Made by a program: the position numbers and the translations under genes. From an uncultured Bacteroidia bacterium (GTDB lineage Bacteria; Bacteroidota; Bacteroidia; Bacteroidales; UBA932): DNA of 38,807 nucleotides. This document shows positions 32,993 through 38,807 of the stretch, piece after piece. The stretch's first letter is position 1. Every line of letters begins with the position of its first letter. The notes beneath the pieces were generated by a model, which saw nothing but the letters and a program-made list of their open reading frames with translations, did no database searches and had not been told where the DNA came from. The stretch is from the NCBI GenBank assembly GCA_902784965.1, contig CACZWU010000024.1:1-38807 (forward strand). Direction: 5' to 3'.

Positions 32993-34975
32993 TTACAGGC
33001 TCAGTTCGAGCCAGCGGGTTTCTTTGGCGTCGAGTTCGGTTTTGAGGGTTTCGTAGCGTTGGGAGGCGTTGCGGATTTCTTCGTAGCTGGCGGTGCCGGC
33101 GGCGAGGAGGGTTTCGATCTGGGTTTTCTCGGCGTTGAGTTGCTCGAGTTCGGCCTCGAGGGCGTCGAATTCGCGTTGTTCCTTGTAGGACAGTTTTTTA
33201 CGGGTGGGCTTTTCCTGAGGCGATTTTGGTCTTTCGTTCGCGACAGGCCGCGAAGCGAAAGACGCAAAATCTTCTGCAGGCCCACGCACGCCCACCCTTT
33301 GCTTCGCCTGCCGACGCTCGGCCGCACGCTTTTCGTCATGCCGGGCTTGACCCGGCATCTCTTTTTTCGCCTGTCGTTTTTGTTCGGCTTCGTAATCCTT
33401 GATGAAGGAGCGGTATTCGGTATAGCCGCCGACGAAGTCTTTGATGCGGCCGTCGCCGCAGAAGACGAGGAGGTGGTCGACGACGCGGTCGAGGAAGTGG
33501 CGGTCGTGGGAAACGACGATCAAGCTGCCCTTGAAGTCGAGGAGGTATTCTTCCAGGATGTTGAGGGTAACGATATCGAGGTCGTTGGTGGGTTCGTCGA
33601 GGATGAGGAGGTTGGGCTGCTGCATCAGGATGGTGAGCAGGTAGAGTCGCCGCCGTTCGCCGCCGGAGAGTTTCGCCACGGGGTTATTGAGCATATCGTG
33701 GGGAAACAGGAACTGGTTGAGGAGGCCGAGGTTACCGACGGTTTCGAGGACGGTCTGGCCTTCGTCGAACTGCATGCCGTTCTGGTGGTAGTAGCCGATT
33801 TTGAGCGATTCGCCGCGTTCGATGCGGCCGGCGGTGGGTTCGAGGGCACCGGTGAGCAGGTCGATGAAGGTACTCTTGCCGATGCCGTTGCGTCCGACGA
33901 TGCCGATGCGGTCGTAGCGTTGGAACTTGTAGGTGAAGTCTTTGATCAGCGCTTCGCTACGGGAGGATTTTTCCTGAGGCGATTTTGGTCTTTCGTTCGC
34001 GGCAGGCCGCGAAGCGAAAGACGCAAAATCTCCACCAGGCCGACGCACATCCTCCCTCCGCTCCGCTTCATAGCTGAACGACACATCGTAGCAGTCGATG
34101 ATTTTGGTGCCGAGGCGGGTGGCGCCTTCGAGGGCCTCCATCGTCACCTGGCGGGTGGTGTAGGCCTGTTCGGCGCGGTCTTTCAGTTCCCAGAAGGCCT
34201 GCTTCCGGTATTTGGCCTTGCCAGTGCGGGCGCAGGGGGTGGCATGCATCCACTCGAGTTCGCGGCGCAGCAGGTTGCGGACGCGGTCGGTCTCGGCGTT
34301 GTGGTTGGCGATGCGTTCGGCGCGTTTTTCCAGGAAGTGCTCGTAGTCACCTTTATAGACGTACACCTGCCCGTGGTCGAGCTCCATCACGATGTTGCAT
34401 ACGCGGTCGAGGAAATAGCGGTCGTGGGTCACCATGAAGAGGGTGCAGCGCGAGCGGCGCAGGTAATTCTCGAGGTATTCGATGGCGTCGACGTCGAGGT
34501 GGTTGGTAGGCTCGTCGAGGATCAGGAAATCGGCTTCAGTGGCGAGGACCTGGGTGATGGCCACGCGTTTGACCTCGCCGCCGGAAAGTTCCTTCATCTG
34601 CTGCGTAGGGCGCAGTCCGAATTCGGTGAGGATGCGTACGATGCGGTGCTCGTATTCGAAACGGCCTTCGGCATCGAGATGCTCCAGGAACGGCGTGCTG
34701 CCGGCGAGCACCTGCTCGAGTAATGTGGCTTCCGGATCGTAGTCGTAGTCCTGCTCCAGGAACGCGATGCGGATCTCCTTCAGGAACTTGATCTGTCCGC
34801 CCGAATCCGATTTGTCCTTGCCGGCCAGGATGCGCATCAGTGAGGTCTTGCCCGTGCCGTTGGGCGCAATCAGGGCAATCTTGTCGCCCTCGTTCACATT
34901 GAAGCCGATGTGGTCGAAGAGGACTTTCGGCCCGTACGACTTGGAGATGTTTTCGATCTGGAGATAGGACGCCAT
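32993..34975 (-). CDS. ABC-F ATPase (Uup-like) with palindromic insertions
   Basis: The 660-residue soluble protein has two ABC cassettes: Walker A APNGTGKTS (37-45) and GRNGIGKST near residue 361, signature LSGGE (twice), Walker B LILDEPTNHLD and LILDEPTNDLD. The inter-cassette linker and the C-terminal coiled coil (LSYKEQREFDALEAELEQL onwards) fit Uup-type ABC-F proteins, which act on ribosomes or DNA structures. Residues 307-338 and 560-591 are extra, each encoded by a 96-bp palindromic element; one falls in the first beta-turn of cassette 2 and the other just before the coiled coil. A further short palindrome encodes EMPGQARHDE near residue 539. The core motifs remain intact, so the gene is probably functional. 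Confidence 0.93.
   Translation of the reverse strand: MASYLQIENISKSYGPKVLFDHIGFNVNEGDKIALIAPNGTGKTSLMRILAGKDKSDSGGQIKFLKEIRIAFLEQDYDYDPEATLLEQVLAGSTPFLEHLDAEGRFEYEHRIVRILTEFGLRPTQQMKELSGGEVKRVAITQVLATEADFLILDEPTNHLDVDAIEYLENYLRRSRCTLFMVTHDRYFLDRVCNIVMELDHGQVYVYKGDYEHFLEKRAERIANHNAETDRVRNLLRRELEWMHATPCARTGKAKYRKQAFWELKDRAEQAYTTRQVTMEALEGATRLGTKIIDCYDVSFSYEAERREDVRRPGGDFASFASRPAANERPKSPQEKSSRSEALIKDFTYKFQRYDRIGIVGRNGIGKSTFIDLLTGALEPTAGRIERGESLKIGYYHQNGMQFDEGQTVLETVGNLGLLNQFLFPHDMLNNPVAKLSGGERRRLYLLTILMQQPNLLILDEPTNDLDIVTLNILEEYLLDFKGSLIVVSHDRHFLDRVVDHLLVFCGDGRIKDFVGGYTEYRSFIKDYEAEQKRQAKKEMPGQARHDEKRAAERRQAKQRVGVRGPAEDFASFASRPVANERPKSPQEKPTRKKLSYKEQREFDALEAELEQLNAEKTQIETLLAAGTASYEEIRNASQRYETLKTELDAKETRWLELSL
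33202..33297 (-). repeat. Palindromic coding element, copy A
   Basis: The element is 96 bp, bounded by GGGTGGGC and its exact inverse GCCCACCC. The 80-bp core carries, in sense order, GGCCTG, the stem GATTTTG/CAAAATC, a second stem TCTTTCG/CGAAAGA, an apical TTCGCG/CGCGAA hairpin, and GCCTCAGGAAAA. The core matches copy B except at about six positions. It sits in frame in the ABC-F gene, in sense orientation. Confidence 0.92.
33338..33358. repeat. Short palindrome ATGCCGGG-CTTGA-CCCGGCAT
   Basis: An 8-bp perfect inverted repeat with a 5-nt loop, inside the ABC-F gene 40 bp from copy A. As I remember, this kind of palindrome, read as PGQARHD, recurs as a repeat in many bacterial genomes. It is a different sequence from copies A-C. 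Confidence 0.7.
33961..34056 (-). repeat. Palindromic coding element, copy B
   Basis: The element is 96 bp, bounded by GGGAGGAT and its exact inverse ATCCTCCC, so both boundary arms differ from copy A while still pairing. Core and orientation are as in copy A. The apical stem is longer here (TTCGCGGC/GCCGCGAA). Short direct repeats of GAAGCG lie outside both ends, which could be a target duplication. Confidence 0.92.
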
Positions 34976-34993
34976 GATGTTCGAATTATACTA

Positions 34994-35602
34994 TCAGAAA
35001 CGCTGGGGAAGGATCTTCTTCAGGTCTTCCCGCAGTGTCGGGGCGTCTTGGAAATGCAGACCGGCCAGGCCGGCGGCGCGGGCACCTTCGACGTTGGGGA
35101 GCGTATCGTCGATGAACACGGATTCCCGGGCCCTCAGGCCATAGCGGTCGAGCAGGCAGCGGAAAATGGCGGCGTCGGGTTTCAGGAGCCGCACGTCGCC
35201 CGAGACGACCTTGCCGTCGAGCAGGGCGAACACCGGATAATTCTTCTCAATCTGGTAGAAGGTCTCTGACGACCAGTTGGTCAGGCCGTATACCCCGTAA
35301 CCGGCGGCCTTCAGATCGGCCACCAGCTCGTACATGCCCGGAATCGGACCGCCCATCATCTTCGTCCACTCCGTCCAGTAGACATCGATCTCGCGGGTCC
35401 ATTCGGGAAACTGGGCCTTCAGTTCGGCTAGACCTTCCGCAAACGGCTTGCCGGCGTCGAACTGCCGGTTCCATTCGTTCGTGCAGATGTGGTCGAGGAA
35501 CCAGGTGGCCTTGTCGGGATCGCCGAAATAGGGGTCGAAGAGGTAGTGCGGGTTCCAGTCCACAAGGACCTGGCCGAAGTCGAAGATGATGTTCCGGATC
35601 AT
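34994..35602 (-). CDS. HAD-IA family phosphatase
   Basis: The 202-residue protein has HAD motif I FDFGQVLVDWN (Asp nucleophile near residue 8), motif II GLTNWS, motif III KPDAAIFRCLL and motif IV FIDDTLPNVEGARAAG. The cap helix region (residues 20-90) is of the small HAD-IA type, related to YihX-like sugar phosphatases. The substrate is not evident. I chose ATG 35602 since the longer frame to 35671 covers the promoter at 35626-35633. It is 18 nt upstream of the ABC-F gene and probably shares its transcript. Confidence 0.87.
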   Translation of the reverse strand: MIRNIIFDFGQVLVDWNPHYLFDPYFGDPDKATWFLDHICTNEWNRQFDAGKPFAEGLAELKAQFPEWTREIDVYWTEWTKMMGGPIPGMYELVADLKAAGYGVYGLTNWSSETFYQIEKNYPVFALLDGKVVSGDVRLLKPDAAIFRCLLDRYGLRARESVFIDDTLPNVEGARAAGLAGLHFQDAPTLREDLKKILPQRF

Positions 35603-35625
35603 GGGAATTGGGCTTGTATTTGCGG

Positions 35626-35633
35626 CAAAGGTA
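35626..35633 (-). promoter_or_regulatory. Promoter -7 box for the HAD-ABC-F operon
   Basis: TACCTTTG on minus, 23 nt before the HAD start and only 15 bp from the divergent umuDC promoter. Confidence 0.65.
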
Positions 35634-35647
35634 CGAATATTTTTGCG

Positions 35648-35655
35648 TATCTTTG
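35648..35655 (+). promoter_or_regulatory. Promoter -7 box for umuDC
   Basis: TATCTTTG on plus, ending 5 nt before the umuD ATG, which predicts a leaderless mRNA. I see no obvious LexA-type dyad; Bacteroidota SOS boxes are poorly defined. Confidence 0.65.
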
Positions 35656-35659
35656 TGGC

Positions 35660-36079
35660 ATGCAACCCCATCCGATTTCTGATTCCGATTCGTTCGAGAG
35701 CATCCTCGTTGGTGCCATCAAGGCGGGATTTCCTTCACCGGCCGAGGAGGTACGCGAGAAGCTCGACCTGGTCAAGCTGCTGGTGCGCCATTCCGCCTCC
35801 ACTTTCTTCTTCCAGGTGGACGGCGTGTCGATGGTCGACGCCGACATGGACGAAGGGGATATCCTGATCGTCGACCGCTCCGTAGAACCGTACAACGACT
35901 GCAAGGCCGTCTGCTTCATCGACGGGGAGTTCACGGTCAAGCGCGTGGCCATCAGTGCCCAGGGTGCCGTACTGCTTCCTTGCAACGAGCACAACACGAA
36001 GTTCAAACCCATCCCCGTGGGCCCCGACAACGATTTCATCATCTGGGGCGTCGTCACGTACATCATCAAGAAAGCGTAG
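35660..36079 (+). CDS. umuD: UmuD-like S24 peptidase, DNA polymerase V subunit
   Basis: The 139-residue protein has the UmuD plan: a self-cleavage site Ala22-Gly23 in IKAGFPSPAEE, the nucleophile Ser57 in VDGVSMVDADM, and the general base Lys94 in FTVKRV. RecA-stimulated self-cleavage gives UmuD', which joins UmuC in translesion synthesis. I chose ATG 35660 because the promoter box ends just before it; the longer frame from 35489 runs antisense to the HAD gene. The stop is 7 nt before umuC. Confidence 0.93.
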   Translation: MQPHPISDSDSFESILVGAIKAGFPSPAEEVREKLDLVKLLVRHSASTFFFQVDGVSMVDADMDEGDILIVDRSVEPYNDCKAVCFIDGEFTVKRVAISAQGAVLLPCNEHNTKFKPIPVGPDNDFIIWGVVTYIIKKA

Positions 36080-36086
36080 CTGCCGC

Positions 36087-37352
36087 ATGTTCGCCCTGGC
36101 CGACTGCAACAATTTCTTCGCTTCGTGCGAACGGGTTTTCCGTCCCGACCTGGAAGGAAAACCGGTGATCGTGCTGAGCAACAACGACGGCTGTGCCGTA
36201 GCGCGGAGCAACGAGGCCAAGGCGCTCGGCATTCAGATGGGCGCACCGCTCTTCAAGATCCGCGACATCGTCGAGAAGCACCACGTAGCCGTATTTTCTT
36301 CCAATTCCCCGCTTTATGGCGACATGTCGCGCCGGGTGCAGGAAGTGCTGCGCGAATTTGCCCCGGCCGTGGAGCAGTATTCCATTGACGAATCCTTTCT
36401 GGACCTGCGGGGCACGCTGGTCGACGACTATGCAGCCTATGCGCGGGAGATTTCGCGCAGCTGTAAGCGGATGACGGGCATCCCCGTATCCGTCGGCATC
36501 GCCCCGACCAAAACCCTGGCTAAAATAGCCTCAAAACTCTGCAAGCAATACACCAGACTACAGGGCGGCTGCTACATGCACCGTCCCCAAGACATCGATA
36601 AAGTGCTGCGCCGTTTTCCCGTGGAGGATGTCTGGGGCATCGGGCGCCGCTCCGTGAAGAAACTCGCGCTGCTGGGCGTGCATACAGCCTGGGACTATGT
36701 GCAGCTGAAAGAATATGACGTACGCAAGCAGTTCGCGATGCCGGGCTGGCGCACCTGGAAAGAATTGCAGGGCGTGCCCTGCGTCGAATTCGAGGATTAC
36801 ATCGAGCCGAAACAGACCATCTGTGTATCACGCAGTTTCGCCAAAGAAATCCGCGACGGAGGGGAACTCTGCAGCCAGGTGGCAACCTTTGCGGAGTCGG
36901 CTGTCACCAAGTTGCGGAGGCAAGGATCCCTGGTGCTCGAGATGGCGGCCTTCGCCGTGACCAACCGTTTCCACGAAGACGATCCGCAGGCCTTCTCCAG
37001 CCAGCTGGTCGTATTTCCCGACGGGACCGACGACCATACGACGATCGTCGTGGCGGCGGCCGATGCGGTGCGTACGTTCTTTAATCCGCGCTACGGCTAC
37101 AAGAAAGCAGGCGTGGTCTTCACGCGCATCGAGCCGCGCGACGGGCATCCGCGCTCACTCTTCCGCGACGCCGATGCCGACGCACGCAGCGAACGCCTTT
37201 CCCAAGCCATTGACACCATCAATGCAACCTACGGCCGCGGATCCGTCCTCTTCGGCGTCCAGGGTGATGGCCGTACCCGCAGCGCCCATGAGCAGCAATC
37301 TCCCCACCGCACCACCCGCTGGAGCGAGATCCCCCATGTGACAGTAAAGTAG
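36087..37352 (+). CDS. umuC: UmuC-like Y-family DNA polymerase
   Basis: The 421-residue protein carries the Y-family palm motifs: FALADCNNFFASCERVF (Asp6) and YSIDESFLDL (Asp101, Glu102), the VLSNNDGCAVARS finger segment, and GIAPTKTLAKIAS. An HhH segment (VEDVWGIGRRSVKKLALLGVHT) and the little-finger domain follow. It copies damaged DNA with low fidelity as part of Pol V with UmuD'. The start at 36087 gives the expected N-terminus; the longer frame from 35955 is antisense-like within umuD. It ends 12 nt from the convergent higA stop. Confidence 0.95.
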   Translation: MFALADCNNFFASCERVFRPDLEGKPVIVLSNNDGCAVARSNEAKALGIQMGAPLFKIRDIVEKHHVAVFSSNSPLYGDMSRRVQEVLREFAPAVEQYSIDESFLDLRGTLVDDYAAYAREISRSCKRMTGIPVSVGIAPTKTLAKIASKLCKQYTRLQGGCYMHRPQDIDKVLRRFPVEDVWGIGRRSVKKLALLGVHTAWDYVQLKEYDVRKQFAMPGWRTWKELQGVPCVEFEDYIEPKQTICVSRSFAKEIRDGGELCSQVATFAESAVTKLRRQGSLVLEMAAFAVTNRFHEDDPQAFSSQLVVFPDGTDDHTTIVVAAADAVRTFFNPRYGYKKAGVVFTRIEPRDGHPRSLFRDADADARSERLSQAIDTINATYGRGSVLFGVQGDGRTRSAHEQQSPHRTTRWSEIPHVTVK

Positions 37353-37364
37353 GGAGAATAAGCA

Positions 37365-37667
37365 TTATGATGCCGGGATCGGCGTAATCTCGACTTGCAT
37401 GCCAAGAGCCGCGACGATCCGATAAAAAGAGGCGACGGTAGGGACTACCTTTCCCCGTTCTACTCGAGATACATAACTCTTCGTGGCGCCGATTTTTTCA
37501 GCCACCTCCGACTGGGTCATTCCTGCTTTCTTTCTGGCCTCCAGTAGGATGTCTGCATTATATTCCTCCCATGCCTTCTCGACGGCCTTATTCCAACCTT
37601 CCGATCCGACAGGACCGAACTCCTTTTCAAGATCGGCCGTTACATCGTAGAGATCACTTGTTTTCAT
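37365..37667 (-). CDS. higA: HigA-like antitoxin, XRE family
   Basis: The 100-residue protein has an N-terminal extension (1-35) and a helix-turn-helix of the Cro/CI type at about 40-95 (RKKAGMTQSEVAEKIGATKS, YVSRVERGKVVPTVASFYRI). This layout matches HigA antitoxins, whose gene follows the toxin gene. Here the toxin frame overlaps its start by 14 nt but is truncated, so the protein looks like an orphan antitoxin or a stand-alone regulator. No own promoter is obvious. Confidence 0.82.
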   Translation of the reverse strand: MKTSDLYDVTADLEKEFGPVGSEGWNKAVEKAWEEYNADILLEARKKAGMTQSEVAEKIGATKSYVSRVERGKVVPTVASFYRIVAALGMQVEITPIPAS

Positions 37668-37785
37668 AATAATCTTTTATCAGTCGTTTTGCTTTCTCTA
37701 TTTCCTGCTTAGGCGTTTTATTTTGTTTCTTGATAAAACAGTTGAATACGACCACTAAAAGCTCCACTCGGTCGGGGCCGGTCAT
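37654..37785 (-). pseudogene. Truncated HigB/RelE-like toxin remnant
   Basis: A 43-codon frame (from ATG 37785) encodes only the C-terminal end of a HigB-type toxin: VVFNCFIKKQNKTPKQEIEKA and KDYYENK are the final strand and helix of the RelE fold. The N-terminal 60 or so residues, including the first RNA-binding strands, are missing. Upstream the sequence becomes the trmO promoter and, antisense, trmO itself. The overlap with higA is the usual toxin-antitoxin junction, so a deletion or rearrangement removed the toxin 5' part. Confidence 0.75.
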
Positions 37786-37799
37786 GACGGAGAAATCAC

Positions 37800-37807
37800 T
37801 ATCTTTG
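37800..37807 (+). promoter_or_regulatory. Promoter -7 box for trmO
   Basis: TATCTTTG on plus, with its G 6 nt from the trmO ATG, predicting almost no leader. Confidence 0.65.
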
Positions 37808-37812
37808 CATTT

Positions 37813-38577
37813 ATGGAAGTCATCGCACGGATACACAACGATTTTCCGGCAAAGTTCGGGCTGCCGCGCCAGAGCGGGCTGGCGCCGTCGTTGCGCTCGA
37901 AGATCGTTTTCGAGCCGGCTTACCGTGTGGCCGAGGCACTCCGCGGCCTCGACGGCTTCTCCCACATCTGGCTGATCTGGCAATTCTCCGAGTCGGTTCC
38001 GGCGCATGTTGGCCTGGTGGAGAAATCAGCGTTCCTCGTGGCAGGCGCCCTCGATCGCCACGAGGGTTCTGATTTCGCCTCAGAAGAGCCGGAACCCAGC
38101 AAACACTGGTCTCCAACGGTGCGGCCGCCGCGATTGGGCGGGAATGTGCGGATGGGGGTGTTTGCCACGCGTTCGCCATTCCGGCCGAATCCCATCGGCC
38201 TGTCGTGCGTCCGGCTTGAAGCCATCGAGGACGACGGCCCCAACGGCCGGGTTCTCATTGTCTCCGGCGCCGACCTGATGGACGGGACGCCCATCTACGA
38301 TATCAAGCCCTATCTGCCGGGCGTGGACGCCCATCCCGAAGCGACCGACGGCTTCGTCGGCGCTAACCGGCAGGTCTTGCTTGAAGTCGAAATCGCACCG
38401 GAACTGGCCGCATCCCTGAGCGAAAACCAGTGCGCCGCCCTCCGCGAAATCCTGGCACAGGACCCGCGCCCGGCCTATCATTCCACACATGCCGATCCCA
38501 ACCGCATCTACGGCCTTTCCTACGCTGGCCGAGACATCCACTTCACGGTCGAAGACAATCGGATCAAGGCCTCCTGA
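37813..38577 (+). CDS. trmO: TrmO (TsaA-like) tRNA methyltransferase, with palindromic insertion
   Basis: The 254-residue protein carries TrmO motifs: RIHNDFPAKFGLPRQSG near the N-terminus, LDGFSHIWLIWQF, TVRPPRLGGNVRMGVFATRS, FRPNPIGLSCVRLE, and DGTPIYDIKPYLP, then a C-terminal domain with DPRPAYH. TrmO uses S-adenosylmethionine to methylate N6-threonylcarbamoyladenosine at position 37 of tRNA-Thr. Between the IWLIWQF strand and WSPTVRPP, where relatives have only a short linker as I recall, there are about 34 extra residues (61-95) encoded by a 102-bp palindromic element. The reading frame is intact. Confidence 0.93.
   Translation: MEVIARIHNDFPAKFGLPRQSGLAPSLRSKIVFEPAYRVAEALRGLDGFSHIWLIWQFSESVPAHVGLVEKSAFLVAGALDRHEGSDFASEEPEPSKHWSPTVRPPRLGGNVRMGVFATRSPFRPNPIGLSCVRLEAIEDDGPNGRVLIVSGADLMDGTPIYDIKPYLPGVDAHPEATDGFVGANRQVLLEVEIAPELAASLSENQCAALREILAQDPRPAYHSTHADPNRIYGLSYAGRDIHFTVEDNRIKAS
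37995..38096 (+). repeat. Palindromic coding element, copy C (diverged)
   Basis: The element is 102 bp, bounded by GGTTCCGGC and its exact inverse GCCGGAACC. It has the same plan as copies A and B: a 7-nt gap, GGCCTGGTGGA, an outer inner-stem GAAATCAG/CTGATTTC (38022-38029 with 38069-38076), a second stem CCTCGTGG/CCACGAGG (38034-38041 with 38058-38065), then GCCTCAGAAGA. Stems differ from A/B in sequence but pair fully; the flanking motifs are kept. It is read in a different frame from A/B. Confidence 0.87.
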
Positions 38578-38596
38578 GATTGACGTTTTTTTTGCG

Positions 38597-38604
38597 TATC
38601 TTTG
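38597..38604 (+). promoter_or_regulatory. Promoter -7 box for the ion-channel gene
   Basis: TATCTTTG on plus, 25 nt before the ATG at 38630. Confidence 0.6.
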
Positions 38605-38629
38605 TCAATTCAAATCCTGACGTAAAATT

Positions 38630-38807
38630 ATGCGGAAGAAAATATTTCAACTCATAGAGCGGTCGACAGACGGCAATGTGCTGAGTCTGCTCTATGACAT
38701 CGGGATGCTGACGGCTATCACCGCGAGCATCATTCCGTTGATGTTCGTGAAAGACCATCCGGTTTTCCATACAATCGAGCAGGTCACGGTCACAATCTTC
38801 ATCATCG
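38630..38807 (+). CDS. Ion transporter (voltage-gated channel-like), N-terminal part
   Basis: The frame runs off the right edge after 59 codons. It starts MRKKIFQLIERSTDGN, then a first membrane segment (LYDIGMLTAITASIIPLMF) and the beginning of a second (VTVTIFII) preceded by an acidic-polar loop. This matches the N-terminus of bacterial potassium or cation channel proteins of the ion_trans family as I know them from Bacteroidota. The pore lies outside the window, so selectivity cannot be judged. Confidence 0.6.
   Translation, partial: MRKKIFQLIERSTDGNVLSLLYDIGMLTAITASIIPLMFVKDHPVFHTIEQVTVTIFII

Noticed and set aside
33202-38096. Duplicated protein domain as explanation of the repeats in ABC-F and trmO
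   Set aside because: The trmO copy is in a different frame and encodes an unrelated peptide; what is shared is base pairing and short nucleotide motifs.
1-38807. CRISPR array, prophage or insertion sequence
   Set aside because: No regularly spaced repeats, cas genes, transposase, integrase or phage structural genes were seen.

Overview
The window reads as chromosomal DNA of a GC-rich member of the Bacteroidota, most likely Bacteroidales. The evidence is the recurring TAnnTTTG promoter box in front of genes, a DUF4295 gene end at the left edge, and families typical of that phylum: C10 streptopain-like protease, fimbrillin-like lipoprotein, golvesin/amidase protein, DUF1846, DUF1460 and MqnA. 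The species cannot be named from the sequence.

Layout: (1) 1-5.2 kb: end of a DUF4295 gene, tRNA-Thr, a minus operon (DUF1846 - glutaminyl cyclase - apt - pnuC), and a complete RNase P RNA directly abutting a DUF1460 amidase gene. (2) 5.2-9.2 kb: an amino-sugar salvage operon (BadF-type kinase, murQ) running into recR and a sodium:solute symporter. (3) 9.2-14.6 kb: mqnA, a CorA transporter, an NhaC antiporter, a C10 protease and a small lipoprotein. (4) 14.6-20.9 kb: minus operon HAD - VanZ - large amidase, then divergent PHP phosphatase and CE7 esterase. (5) 20.9-21.5 kb: no long gene, but an apparent complete minus-strand unit: promoter, structured leader, 43-codon ORF and terminator. (6) 21.5-27.9 kb: an AT-richer, probably acquired defence-like island with a PD-(D/E)XK-DUF2075 helicase, a DUF4313-like protein, a GIY-YIG-DUF2075 helicase overlapping a MazG-like gene that has no standard start codon, and an AbiE toxin-antitoxin pair. 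(7) 27.9-35.6 kb: surface proteins, a frameshifted esterase, an ABC-F ATPase and a HAD phosphatase, all on minus. (8) 35.6-38.8 kb: umuDC, an orphaned HigA-like antitoxin with a toxin remnant, trmO, and the start of an ion-channel gene.

The most unusual signal is a family of palindromic elements inside coding sequences: two near-identical 96-bp copies in the ABC-F gene and a diverged 102-bp copy in trmO. Each is bounded by a perfect 8-9 bp inverted repeat whose sequence differs between copies but always pairs with itself. Inner stems also change in a compensated way, while short flanking motifs (GGCCTG, GCCTCAG) stay fixed. All copies are a multiple of three long, lie in sense orientation, and sit at apparent insertions in the host protein. 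They are not all read in the same frame, which points to constraint on DNA or RNA rather than on the peptide.

Other points for follow-up are the structured leader/small ORF unit, the coupled helicase-MazG pair, and several promoters placed so close to the start codon that the mRNAs are probably leaderless.
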